A DNA stretch of 64,000 nucleotides from the NCBI RefSeq assembly GCF_964340395.1, contig NC_135560.1, positions 16,207,598 to 16,271,597 of the forward strand, written 5' to 3'. The notes under the pieces were generated by a model that was given only the letters and a program-made list of their open reading frames with translations, did not search any database and had not been told where the DNA came from. The position numbers were made by a program, and so were the translations under genes. This document shows positions 1 through 45,600 of the stretch, piece after piece. The stretch comes from Glandiceps talaboti. Lineage: Eukaryota > Hemichordata > Enteropneusta > Spengelidae. Every line of letters starts with the position of its first letter. Within the stretch, counting starts at the first letter, position 1.

Positions 1-330
1 CATCAACTTTCCTTTGTCAGATTTCCTACACTTCTAGTAGTGAGGATATACCTCTATACCTCTTACAAGGGTTACTCCCGAAGTCATCTATTCTTAACTT
101 TGTTCAACCGTCAACATTGTATCTTAACAAGTTTTTAACTTGTCGATAGTTGTGTTGCCACTGTCATATCATATTGACAGGAGTAATAAATAACCCAGAT
201 ACACAATATGTATACAAACACACTTTATCTGCCACAAAAGTATTAACCCAGCAACAAAATTTGATGAGAGATACGAATAAGTCCAAATATATGTAGATCC
301 CTTACCACTACTATATCTTAGGCTACATAC

Positions 331-33407
<33,077 letters not shown>

Positions 33408-33960
33408 AGCTCAGTCGCAATTCCGAGGCACGAGGTACACAGCAAGCTTGGAGAGCCTGCATCCGACTCCGCGGTCGTCCCGATTTCTGGAAAATTCGCC
33501 CCTTTATCCTGGTCTTAAGGCTTCGCTAATACAGTCTGGAACATGGAAAACGTCCAAGAATGCACTGGTGTTGATAATATAGTTTAGAATACACGGGTTA
33601 ACAAGAAATGGTCGCCCACAATTTTGAGTTACTCATGAAGCAAACGGAGACTGAGCAGAAACAGACTCGAAAGTTGAAAACAATGGAAAATGCCGCGGTA
33701 TGTCACCACCAAGCACTAGAAAGGTGAATCAGAGAAATACCAAAATACTTTCTGCACACTTTTTACAAACTCCACAATTAGTGGAGGAAAACTCAGTCCA
33801 AAATGTCAAGTCCCAATGGCTAAAACTTCACTGAGATTGCAGCTGGCTTTGCGACCGTCGCCATATTTCACGGTCTTTTTCTTCTTTTTGTACTGGTGGG
33901 ACGAATGGCATGCTGGGATACGTCCTGTTTGACGTAATCGTTTCATCGGGTCCACTCTCT
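33408..33960 (-). promoter_or_regulatory. Presumed CHD1 promoter and 5' UTR region
   Basis: Sequence directly upstream of the CHD1 start, locally richer in CpG (CCGACTCCGCGGTCGTCCCG near 33464-33483). On the minus strand, ATATGGCGACGG (complement of 33857-33868) resembles a YY1 site, and the complement of 33908-33920 contains TCCCAGCATGCC, which resembles the ZNF143-type promoter motif known from vertebrates. The transcription start is not determined. Motif matches are by eye. Confidence 0.45.
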
Positions 33961-34377
33961 GCTAACTAGTTTACGGTTAAACAACACATATATGGACCTA
34001 AAACAAAAATGTTACCTGAAAATTGTGGTTTCTAACATAATAAACGTATTTTCAACTGCGTTCAAAAGGACAATGGATGAAACGTGCTTTGATGGTCCCC
34101 GATCATTAATAGAGCGCCCTCATATATTATGTTGATTATATGTAAAATAGGGGAGTGCCTTGGGCCCTTATTTAGGGAGCTTGTATGTATATACGTAGTG
34201 TGCGCAGTGTTATAAAAATAAAATAAAACTATTTATTTTAAAGTCGTGTTTTCATGAGAATACACAATTTTATGAAATAAACTAAACTGGAATGTACGGT
34301 TGATTGCAAACTGAATAACTCCGGCGACCAGTAAGATATATCAATCGGAATTTTTTTGTTTTCCTGTTCAAAGGAAT

Positions 34378-34450
34378 GTTTTCGTAGTGTAGTGGTTATC
34401 ACGCTCGCCTCACACGCGAGAGGTCCCCGGTTCGAGCCCGGGCGGAAACA
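34378..34450 (+). tRNA. tRNA-Val, anticodon CAC
   Basis: A 73-base cloverleaf. The acceptor stem GTTTTCG pairs with CGGAAAC (one G-U pair) and is followed by discriminator A. The D-arm region carries the A box TAGTGTAGTGG. The anticodon stem CTCGC/GCGAG encloses the loop CTCACAC, with anticodon CAC at 34411-34413. The T arm carries the B box GGTTCGAGCCC with stem CCCGG/CCGGG. No intron. CCA is not encoded, as normal in eukaryotes. It differs at only a few bases from vertebrate tRNA-Val(CAC) as I recall it. It sits alone between CHD1 and the GH3 genes and should be transcribed by RNA polymerase III from its internal promoter. Confidence 0.98.
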
Positions 34451-34461
34451 CCAATCTTATA

Positions 34462-34466
34462 TTTTT
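34462..34466 (+). terminator. RNA polymerase III terminator of tRNA-Val
   Basis: T5 run 12 bases after the tRNA 3' end, the usual Pol III stop signal. Confidence 0.8.
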
Positions 34467-34569
34467 GACAAGCTTTAGTCTTATTCATTCAAAACTTTAC
34501 ATGTGTGTCGTTGATTATATTTTTAATTATTTTAAATACTAGTCAAGGGAATTTTCGATTTGTTTGTTA

Positions 34570-34985
34570 TTTGGCGCACATCATCATCATAATAATAATA
34601 ATCATGCAATTGATTCCTCAGTCTGTAAGGTACGCCGTGACGGGGCGCCCTCACACATCGGTCAACCTCAAACTCACCACTTAAAGAGTCTGTCGATAGT
34701 TAACATAAATAAAAAAAGTAAATGGTTTAGTGCAATTGAAAATCTTTCAAAGATGTCTGATGAGCACTGTTCACTCATACAACACCTACTCGTCTAACCC
34801 ATTTAATGCATCAGTATGTTTCAATTTTATAATACCAGTAGTTTATTTCTTTTTTGTATTTTTTTGTGGTTATTTCTTAATGCATACTTTAAATTTCTTT
34901 TATTTTACTTATTTCGTCTGTGCTTTGTAACCTTGAGGAATTCCTCTAGGATTATGTGTTTGAATAAATTACACTATACCGTGGT
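34570..34985 (+). mobile_element. Possible 3' end of a degenerate retroelement
   Basis: A plus-strand frame ends at 34797 with a coherent-looking tail: KSLSIVNINKKSKWFSAIEN, then LSKMSDEHCSLIQHLLV and stop. It is followed by about 180 bp of T-rich sequence, a small hairpin GAGGAATTCCTC and GAATAAATT near 34970. This layout fits the end of an ORF with 3' UTR and polyadenylation-like signal, either a non-LTR element or an orphan terminal exon. I do not recognise the protein, and the part before KSLS is simple-sequence His/Asn. Confidence 0.3.
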
Positions 34986-36100
34986 ATAAGCAAATACATA
35001 GCAAACGGGTAACTTAGAAGTGACGCGTAGGAGAACCCAAAACAAAATCTGTACTCAAATTGTTGACGTACTGCTGGATATAAAGTATGTATTAAATAGT
35101 TAACGCGCGGGGAGGGGGGGGGGTATGGGTTATTCACATAATAAAGTTATGTACATGTACCGCGGTTTTTACCCTCCGTTTTAGAAGCATTATATGTCGA
35201 GGTTTGACCCCTCTTTGAATGAAGTACGACTTTCAGTGCTAGTGACTCCATATCTCATTCACGCAAACCAGAGATGTCATTTTTTCCACGACACTCCTCT
35301 CTTGGCGGTGCACTCCTCTTGGACGGTGCTTTAAAATAAGCTGTGGTTTACGACGATGCCATGTATTCGAAATGGACGTAGTTTCCAAGTTGTCAACATT
35401 CAATTTTGGACCACGCAGTTTCTATAAATTGCAAATTGCCGTCTAGATCCATAGTTTCTTGCTGAACTAGATTTTTTTTATCCCTAGGTTTTGAACCTTT
35501 GCAGCGTTTGTGCTTGTATATTTGAATTCGCCAGAGTATGCACATCTGTGACTACCATAGTACCAAGCCAAGTATCTCCCCTGCTAGGGAGGGGCTTCTA
35601 CAACAAATTTACTTTATACACACGTTAAACAACACTAAACTTATGTATTAATGTGTCGTGTATTACATTTGTGATGGATTCGAGATTCGACATTATGGTA
35701 AAAATGCATTATCAACATATAAATCAACCTTGTGTTACGTCACACTTTTTCCAATGTAGCCCATCATGCGCGAAGTAAGAACCGCGACTTTTTGTAGAAG
35801 ACACACCCTTTTTTATTTTATCTCTGTGAAGCCAACGAATCAAATTGATAAATTGAGTTTTTGACATTTTGATAATGAATCTGAAGGTAAAGGTAAAGGT
35901 AAAATAGGGTGATACTAATTGAAAGATCTAAATATATTGAATTATTAGTGTCTGTCTTTTGGTGCCTATACTAGAAATGGTGGATTTCCACAGCAAGTAT
36001 GGCAGCCATTCACTTAAAAAAATATATAATTACCTCATTAATGCATGTGTACATGTTCTGTATTACCTTTAGGTAAGATCTGAAGAAAAATGGTCACACT
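34986..36100. other. Intergenic, no gene seen
   Basis: Between the tRNA region and the 3' end of GH3 copy A. Contains a G-run near 35110-35121 and a short AAGGTAAAGGTAAAGGTAAA repeat near 35886. No supported coding sequence. Confidence 0.6.
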
Positions 36101-36203
36101 GAAAATACCAAGAGGGGTACATTTCGAACATTTTATTAAAAATCTTACAAAATCACCAGAAAAGTTTATTTTTATTTTCAATTGTAGATAAGAATAAATT
36201 CGG

Positions 36204-36754
36204 TTAACCAGAAAATTTACAAGAGTTCAGAGTTGTTGGTTTCCCTGTAATGACAAATTGTGACGTCACAACATTAGAAGGTACTTGGTGGGTGACTTGA
36301 TTTGGTTGCTGACCACCAGCATAAACGGTAAACAGACCAGGTTCTATCATCCACTGATCAGTGTATACCGCCATCACACGGGGAACAATGTCAACGTTCA
36401 CTGTAACGCTAGCTGATGGTTGGATTTCATGCACTCGACGGAAACCTACGAGTTGTAGTCTTGGTACGGTGACAGATGCATTGTGCCAACTTATGTATAC
36501 TTGTATAACCTGTAATAGAAATTATTGAACTGTATTATTACCACTGCATTCAATGATGGTCTGTGGGCATTGACTTGTGCATGGGTTGTACAATGTATTG
36601 AAAAAAAAACAAAGGTCAGTCATTTGATCAAGTTCACGTTCAAATCCGTGATTGCTGTTTTACAAGGAGTCATGATACGTGATAAAACAACAACCACCAC
36701 CCAAACAACAACAACAACAACAACAACACCACCACCACCACCACCACCACCACC

Positions 36755-36810
<56 letters not shown>

Positions 36811-39800
36811 ATCAAAAATATGTATTCTGGAATAAGCACCGAACGTGACTTTTTACAAATCGCAATTCCATTCCTTTTCACAAAATACGGTTATATACTG
36901 TAAGGACATTGTCGGAAGCATCCTTAATATTTCCCTCTACGTTTGTGGAAATGGATTAGAAGAGCGTACACAACGGTTGATCTTTCAGTCGAGTGCGTTA
37001 GTACATGTAAACGGTTTATAACAAGGAAAGCGGCAAAACTTCCCTTAGAACTTAGGTATATTGTATCTCCTACCTATGCTTTCTCCTGTTTTAGCATACT
37101 CCAAATATCACCTAGTGTATGCCTGACAAACTAACATTTCAAAAAACACTCTGATGTCGAGACATGTATGAAACAACTTTACCTCGTCACCTGGCAACTG
37201 ACCCACGTTCATCACCGTCACTGGTACTGTTACTACGTCACATGGTTTGATATTCTGTGGTGTGACAGTCATGATGAAGTATTTAAAGAAGGTGTAAGAC
37301 AGACCAAAGCCGAACGGAAACAAGGGATCGGCACTGGAGTAACGGTACGTTCTTCCCTCCATGGTGTAGTCCACTATTGGAGGAACCTAGTGAAGGCAAA
37401 CAACTTTTCATTTATTTTCAAATCACTTTTTAAAGTTGTTTTGAAGAAGTGATGAAGACAATGTTTTAACCGTTAAAGTTTCGCACACAATAAACATAAC
37501 AAGATAACTCACCTGGTCCATAGATTTTGGCCATGTCATAGGTAATCGTCCTGCAGGATTGCTACCTTCCATATTTAAAAACAGTCGATACAAAGCTGTA
37601 CCAGTGGCTTGAGCTGGGAAGAAACATTCTACAATGGCTGAAACTGCATCGTTATTCACAGCCCACGATACGTCCAATGGTCCAGCATTGAATAACAGTA
37701 AAATCACAGGTTTACCATTAGCTGTAAATAAACAAAGGGAATGTACAGTCCAACAACTACATCTTGCTTTACATGGTAGTTCTTCAATAATTATTATTAT
37801 ATTAAAAAAACTAGTGGCACCATGTACTGACACTCATTACACGTGGACTTTTTGTAGGATGGAACAGTTTATCTATGGTATTGACATGTATGGCCAATAG
37901 TGTTTCTTGAACCTCAAATTAGCAGCAATAAACCCGATGTGCACTTTTGGTCCGATTTATTGTTCAGTCTTATTAAATGCCATAGTAAAATATGTTAGAC
38001 TACAACCACATTCTGGGCGGCACGTACGACAATTCTACTAATAACTTTGGTTATACTTCTATGTGGGTCATACTTCCATGGCTGATGCAAAATGAAACAG
38101 GCTACGACAATCAAACACGGTGCAGTTGCAAAGTACATGTAATTCACAGAACACTGACAACGTTCTTCAGTGTTAAATATTTCTTAATATCATGAAAACG
38201 GCTTTTACCGTATTCAACAACATCTTTCAGTAACGACAACTGTAAACCTGGTAGTGCAATATCGTGCCGGTCATTGCCTTCTGACTCTACAGGGTTTCCT
38301 GAATATGACAAAACAGGAGAAAACATCATCAAATTACTTTGGTGACGTCATCAATTGTATGGTACGATTTATAATGATTCAAACAGTATGACGCACAGAC
38401 TGCTGACATTCAATATTTAATGTGCGTTTCCTGAATAGGACAAAACAGGAGAAAACATCATCAAATTACTTTGGTGACGTCATCAATTGTATGGTACGAT
38501 TTATAGTGATTCAAACAGTATGACGCACAGACTGCTGACATTCAATATTTTAATGTGTATGGTTTATAAGCCAAACAACTAGACGTAGCTATGCTGTGAT
38601 TATTTCCAATAATTCCTCAGATTTTTGTAAAGAACGCATTTTTTTTATACCAGCGAATAATTAACAGATACAGTATTACCTGTTCCAAGACAAACCACAA
38701 CTAAATCGGCTCCCGTCACAGCATATTTTATTTTGACGTTTTCGTATTCTCTACATTTAACATCGTCACATCCAGAGGCATATTTAGTTGTGTTGGCTAG
38801 CTGTGATAAACCATTTCTCGGTGTCACCGTGAAGTTGTTCGTAGTTGGCGAGTAGTCACCGTAGAGGGCGTCTGCGTTATCAGCAAAGGGACCAACAACC
38901 TGTAAGGTCATTTTTGATAGGCAACTTATATGGCGTATGCAGCAAACACACAACATAGGAACAGAGAAGACATGAAATATGTTTATAAGTATAATATGGG
39001 GTACCTGTATTATATTTTCATGGAATGTGCGACGAGGAAAATATATATATATATGGCGTCACATTACTTTATTTCTCTTAAAAATTATTTCAAAATTTGA
39101 AATTCAAAATGTTCACTAACCGCAAGATTATTAATGTTGTCTTTCAGAGGAAGGACATGGTCCATGTTTTTCAGAAGCACAAATGTTTTCAGAGCTGTTT
39201 TGATCGCCAGTTCTCGGTGATCTCCACACAAAACTACAGACAGATTCAGCATCTTGTATGGATTCATTTCAGGCGGATCGAATTCACCTAATCTCATTCT
39301 TGTATAAAACAGAGGTTTCACACGTTCCATGAGAGTCTCGTTGGAGATTTTCCCTTCCTTAACACCCCGGCTGATTTTCAAGAAAGTTGGGTTTGATCCT
39401 CCACCGAGTTCTATGTTGCAACCAGCGTTGACTGACTTAATGGCCGCTTCCAGAGCATCTATGGTATAGTGGTGTTTTGTATAGATGTTTTCAATAGCGC
39501 CTGCATCGCTGATGATGTAGCCGGTGAAATTCCATTCATTTCGTAAAATATCGATGAGAAGATCACCATTGGCACAGGCAGGAACACCATTTATGCTATG
39601 TATAGTAAAACATTGAGACGACAACATGCGTATACATGTAGTAGATGTGAAGTTTGCAATATTTGCAATACACACGAGTAAAAAAAAGTCGGGAAATTCA
39701 TCACAAATTAATTTAGATATAACCTTGTAGAGTGAAATGATGGTATCCTTACCTGTTATAACTACACATAAGACTGTATGTTCCTGCTTTTACACATTCA

Positions 39801-41641
39801 TGGAAAGCTGGAAGGAATGTCATCCTCCAATCCCGCTCAGAGACCTGGAAAGTAAATAGTTACATGTATCGACTGAGACACCTCTGTACAACATTGTAAC
39901 GTCGTAAATATCTGTTTACAGAGTTACATGCGTGTGCCTCGAGGTTCGACACTGTGAAAACCTAGCCAATAACTCGGGACTCTAAAGAGAACACAAGAGA
40001 AAATTAGAGCAAAAATATACACAACTTCGAGAAAGACTTTTCACTAATGAACTCCGGCATCACGGTCAAGTAAAAAAAATCCAAATTGGTGGGAACTTGG
40101 TATGGGGGTGGGTATTGAGAACAAACACGCATGGTGTTTGTCAACAGAGTACTTTATCTGGACATGTGTGTACTAAACCATAGATAAACGTACACAACAA
40201 AAATATATAGGGCTACGTGTCTCCGCGTCCATAAAATTGTGACTCTCCAAACAAACGAACAAACGAACAAACAAACAAACAAACAAACAAACGAACAAAC
40301 AAACAAACAAAAAAACCAAACAAACAAACAGACAAACAATATCTGTATTACCTTAGCATTAAAGGAAGATCGTGAAACAGGTACATTCTCTGGGCCACCG
40401 TGTACATCAAAATGTTTGCATCCGGCATTGGCAATGATGTAACGTGGATGGTTACCTTGGAGACCACGCACAAAGTGTTTAGCGAATTCACCAGTAAGGT
40501 ATGGATCTTCACCATATGTCTCCTGTGCAATGACAAATAAGATTATAGAAAGAGGGTTACCCGCGGCGTTAAATTACTTCAATGCAGTTACATATTGGTT
40601 TCTTGGCTACTTACATTTACCCATCGTTAAAATATTTTATGGACTAAAAAGCGTCATCATATGGATTAGAAACACAAAACCTGTTTGAATTTTCGATTTT
40701 CTTATAACTGTATGTGGAACACAAACTTTGGTAAATTTGCGCTTCAGCAAGTTTGAACGTCATCTCTTTAAAAAAAAAAAAGGGGGTAAATTATGTTTTA
40801 GTAGTATGGTCACCTGATTCCTACCCCATAGTGGATGTCTGGCGATGTTGAGAACTGGACTAAAACATCCCAACCCTTTGTGGTTATCATATTCACCGTG
40901 TTTTTCGTAATCGTTGTTCTTTGCCCTTACTTCAATGGCTGTTGTCCTGGCAACGTCAAAGATGACGTCGACACTGCAAATAAAAATACAGAAGAGAGTT
41001 TAGCTCGAGCGATTTGCAGTGCTGTGATAACATACTGACATCGACTATATGTTGTCACTCCTATAACGGTTCAACAATTTGTGTTGGTTGTCTGCGCTAA
41101 TACGCTATATACATTTTTGTATGATGTACATGTAGGTGAGAGACTGCCATGAAGTCTTCGGTATGAACAATAAACAACTTCCATCAATAGAGCTGGTATT
41201 GTTTTACACGTCGGCCCAGTACTTCGGTCTAGATCACACAACGTGTACTTTGAGACTAAATATTCTGATATGGACGGATAGTTGCATGGTACAAACTAGA
41301 AAAAATAAATTTCCCATACACAACAGGTACGTTTCATGTACTCACTCAAATGAAGCTGCAAGTCCTAATGCTTGTTGAAATGACGTCGCCGGGCCAGCGT
41401 CAACGTCTCCGCTAAGACATTCCGTGGACCATTCGTATGGTTTTATACCGAGACGATCTATGGAGGGGGCGGGACTGCTCAGTGCCATCTGTCGTGCGAT
41501 TTCGTCTACCGTTAAACGCGTGATTAAATCTTGCACCCGATCACCCCAGGGGAGAGTGGGATCCTGGAAGGGATAGTCGTAGGCACGGGACGATACTACG
41601 ATTCCAACAAGGACGAGTATTACCTGCAATGTCGACCGCAT
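36204..41641 (-). CDS. Secreted GH3 beta-xylosidase-like enzyme, copy A (10 exons)
   Basis: Family 3 glycoside hydrolase, closest in motifs to plant-type beta-D-xylosidase/arabinofuranosidase; likely cleaves xylose- or arabinose-containing oligosaccharides outside the cell. Exons: 41346-41641, 40814-40973, 40352-40522, 39753-39844, 39121-39595, 38680-38899, 38209-38298, 37513-37721, 37183-37386, 36204-36509; all GT-AG, in frame, 740 residues. Signal peptide MRSTLQVILVLVGIVVSSRA (start chosen for this; an upstream Met at 41695 exists). N-terminal barrel: ETYGEDPYL (153-161), KHFD (188-191), MCSYNSINGVPACAN, and SDAGAIENI, whose Asp (about 270) is the expected nucleophile. Middle sandwich domain: VVGPFADNADALYGDY. 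C-terminal Fn3-like domain follows LFPFGFGLSYTFF. Plant xylosidases are about 770 residues. Substrate is inferred, not shown. AATAAA signals lie on the minus strand near 36132 and 36165. Confidence 0.93.
36695..36811. repeat. (CAA)n(CAC)n(CAA)n microsatellite in GH3-A intron 9
   Basis: A symmetric compound trinucleotide array: CAA units, then a CAC block, then CAA units. The equivalent intron of copy B has (AAAT)n at the matching place. Confidence 0.95.
38290..38556. repeat. 132-bp tandem duplication in GH3-A intron 6
   Basis: The sequence starting at the 3' splice site of exon 7 (GTTTCCTGAATATGACAAAA) is repeated 132 bp further right (GTTTCCTGAATAGGACAAAA, near 38426). The copies, each with GGTGACGTCATCAATTG and GACGCACAGACTGCTGACAT, are almost identical. 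The duplicate includes a second acceptor and the first few exon bases. Copy B has only one unit here. Confidence 0.9.
40245..40340. repeat. (CAAA)n microsatellite in GH3-A intron 3
   Basis: ACAAACGAACAAAC-type array. The same kind of array sits at the same place in copy B (46963-47030), so it predates the gene duplication. Confidence 0.95.
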
Positions 41642-42059
41642 GGTGTTTATAGACCCAGTAACAATATGACAGTGAAGTATTTTTACCTGGTGCATTTATC
41701 TGATTAAGGTCATAGACAGCGGGTTAAGAGGTCAACTTCGACTTTAGCCAGGGATGGCTTTTTTCAATTCATATTTCAATACCAACTTGAATGTAGCATT
41801 AGTTTCTAGAATTATTTCTTTGTGTAAGTGCAGTACAAGTGATGTGTAGAAGAAACCAACACCAAACAAAATCTGTACTCAAGTTGTGATCTTGCCCATG
41901 CTTTATTTACGTGATGTTACGGTAGTGGTAAACTTTAACAACGCCTCTATTTGCCATGACGGATTAGTTTACACGGTGACTTTATTTTTCATCGATAGTG
42001 CTAGTGCGAGACTTCCAATGCATTACAAAGATTACAAAGGTTCCACATTACAAAGACTT

Positions 42060-42091
42060 GGGTGGGGTGGGGTGGGGGTGGGGGTGGGGTG
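42060..42091 (+). other. G-rich tract at the GH3 duplication junction (G-quadruplex candidate)
   Basis: GGGTGGGGTGGGGTGGGGGT-type sequence with at least five runs of three or more G separated by single T. Similarity between copies A and B begins immediately to its right (AAAATACCAAGAGG at 36102 and about 42094). Confidence 0.75.
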
Positions 42092-42196
42092 TAAAAATAC
42101 CAAGAGGACGTACATTTCGAACATTTTATTAAAAATCTTACAAAATCACCAGAAAAGTTTATTTTTATTTTCAATTGTAGATAAGAATAAATTCGG

Positions 42197-42606
42197 TTAA
42201 CCAGAAAATTTACAAGAGTTCAGAGTTGTTGGTTTCCCTGTAATGACAAATTGTGACGTCACAACATTAGAAGGTACTTGGTGGGTGACTTGATTTGGTT
42301 GCTGACCACCAGCATAAACGGTAAACAGACCAGGTTCTATCATCCACTGATCAGTGTATACCGCCATCACACGGGGAACAATGTCAACGTTCACTGTAAC
42401 GCTAGCTGATGGTTGGATTTCACGCACTCGACGGAAGCCTACGAGTTGTAGTCTTGGTACGGTGACAGATGCATTGTGCCAACTTATGTATACTTGTATA
42501 ACCTGTAATAGAAATCATTTAAGAGTAAATAATACTACACTCAATAATATGGTCTGTGGGCATTGAGGTATGCACGGGGTAGCTGTTTTTAAACGAGCCA
42601 TAAATC

Positions 42607-42677
<71 letters not shown>

Positions 42678-45600
42678 ATTTATACTGGGAATAAACACCG
42701 AACATAATGTCACTTTATAGAAATCGCAAAGGCCCCACTGTACATATCTCACTAGGGTATTAAAGAGTTCCATCCTTTTGAACCAGGTGTAGTGCGATTT
42801 GTCACAAAATCACTACCACCACTAGAAATAGTGTGACTAAGTCATAGAAGTGTGCATCTCATATATACCCTCTCCTGTTTTAATTGAGATCTTCGACACA
42901 CTTAAAAGTTAGCTAACCTACATCAAACTAGTGCCGTACGGTGGGCACGCGCATGCGTTCTTACGGGTAATACATTGCAATTAGAAATATGACAAAAACC
43001 AATGCTAATGCCTTCAAAACTATCTCCATTCTCGCAAGCCAGAGTTGGGGCGCTAGAGGCTAGCGGGTTTTTTTTATGACGGTGCTATTGCCAAGAGCAT
43101 TCTAAGTATACATAACCTCTACATCTCAAGTCTGCATCAATACTGTCTGATGTCAAACCACCTTACCTCGTCACCTGGCAACTGGCCCACGTTCATCACC
43201 GTCACTGGTACTGTTACTACGTCACATGGTTTGATATTCTGTGGTGTGACAGTCATGTTGAAGTATTTAAAGAAGGTGTAAGACAGACCAAAGCCGAACG
43301 GAAACAAAGGGTCGGCGTTGGAATAGCGATACGTTCTTCCCTCCATGGTGTAGTCCACAATTGGAGGAACCTAGTGAAGGTAAATCACATCTCATTTATA
43401 TTATGTGCATTGTTCAGAGTTAGCGTTAGGCCTGCATGTTTTGTAAGTGTCTTGTGCTTGTGATGCATACAATGTTTTAACCGCCTCTACTGTCAACCTG
43501 TATATTACGGGCGAAGATCAGAACACAAAATTGTGCCAGAGTTGAATAGCTATAAATACAATTTTGCAAAAGACAAAAGATTACTTAGGTTTGGACACAA
43601 GGAGTGTTAAACCTGAATTACCTTCGTGGTCAGCTGATTTTCGTTATAACTATGCGTTTTCGGAATTTGCATCTTTGATGTAGAATTTGCTTAGTTTCCG
43701 TAGCACCCTGGATGGTTCCCTCCTACTCTGGCCAGGCCAACCATTTAGCCCTCTACAGAGGCTTTAATTTGCCTACGATAGTCCTTTATCAAACCAAACA
43801 ACATTTCGCACCCTATAATCTTGCATCACAGATAACTCACCTGGTCCATAGATTTTGGCCATGTCATTGGTAATCGTCCTGCAGGATTGCTACCTTCCAT
43901 ATTTACAAAAAGTCGATATAAAGCTGTACCGGTGGCTTGAGCTGGGAAGAAACATTCTGCAATGGCTGAAACTGCATCGTTATTCACAGCCCACGATACA
44001 TCCAGTGGTCCAGCATTGAATAACAGTAAAATCACAGGTTTACCTTTAGCTGTAAATAAAGAAAATGTACTACTTTACATGATAATTCTTCGGTAATTAT
44101 TTCTAACAACAGTCGATTATTAGGTTAGGAAATAAAGCAAATGTATCATAGAGTACTACAGCATATTTCAAATTACCATTCACGGGCTCTGTTATATACA
44201 ACCATGCAAATATCAATAGGAAACTGCATAATCTACACAAGAGTGTACTGCAACTATACGCACACACGCAAGTGCCAATGTTTTGATGTGTGCATTCGAC
44301 TTGTGCCATGTTGGCACGTTAGTTCATTTCTTTAGACAAAATGTTACAAGAAAGTGCATTTAGTCAATCTTGCTATCTTAAAGGGTAGCAGGTTCTTATT
44401 GATTTCTGCGTGGTTGTATTAAACGGAGCCGGTGAACGGTAACTTCAAATGGGTTGTAACACGTTCTCAGAAATCAACTTTTGAGAAAGAAATAAGCAAA
44501 TTAACGAAACCATGTGTTGTACAGTGAGTGCCACCGTGCTTTGGGCCTTTTGCATGGACAGACCCGTGACGTGTTTAGGATGGAAGAGTTTATCCATAGT
44601 GTCGAAAGGATACAGTAATAAGTGTTTCTTGGACTTCAAATTCACATAGCAGCAAAAAACCTAGTACGGTGTACTTTTGATCTGATTTCTTGTAACATGT
44701 CATATTATTACTAACCACAATGTGGGCAGAAATGTATAACGCTTCTACTAGTAGTTTGACGATGTAAAACATGAAACAGGCCACGACAATCAAACGGTAC
44801 AATTGCAACACATGATTCAAAATACCATTAGCAAATTTTTCTGCCAAATTTAAAACATTTCACTGTTATTAGGAACAAGACAATTTACCGTATTCAACAG
44901 CATCTTTCAGTAAGGACAACTGTAAACCTGGTAGTGCAATATCGTGCCGGTCATTGCCTTCTGACTCTACAGCGTTTCCTGAATATGACAAAAAAAGGGA
45001 AAACATCATCAAATTACTTTGGTGACGTCATCAGTATTGTATGGTACGATTTAAACTCTGACATAGGTATATTCAAACAGAGTGACATAAATCTATACCA
45101 TTTCTACATTTTATCATTATGCATTTTTAGTATTTAATACATCTACATTTTTTCTCGCTGCATAGCTACGAACTGCAGAAGTCTGGAACACCGGACTCAT
45201 ACGTCACGTTTAACTTGAACATGCATGTTGAAGAAGTTTACTTGCGAGGTGGTTATGAGCCATCTCTAAAACATAATCATATTGCATGGCCACGGAAAAG
45301 GATGGGCTGAGAAAAGAAGTTGCAAGACACCGTTTAATGAAAGATGCACTTATACCCAAGTATAATTTGCAAGACTTTTCCCGAAGAACTTCAGGTTTAT
45401 ACTGATGTAGTAAACAGATACAGTATTACCTGTTCCAAGACAAACCACAACTAAATCGGCTCCCGTCACAGCATCTTTTATTTTGACGTTTTCGTATTCT
45501 TTACATTTAACATCGACACATCCAGAGGCATATTTAGTTGTGTTGGCTAGCTGTGATAAACCATTTCTCGGTGTCACCGTGAAGTTGTTCGTAGTTGGCG

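Noticed and set aside
36679-36903. Gln/His-rich frame that looks like a transcription factor activation domain
   Set aside because: Read from the CAA/CAC array in GH3-A intron 9; the paralogous intron has a different repeat.
41642-41695. Upstream Met (41695) as the GH3-A start
   Set aside because: Starting at 41641 gives a clean signal peptide aligned with copy B; the upstream extension is not conserved in copy B.
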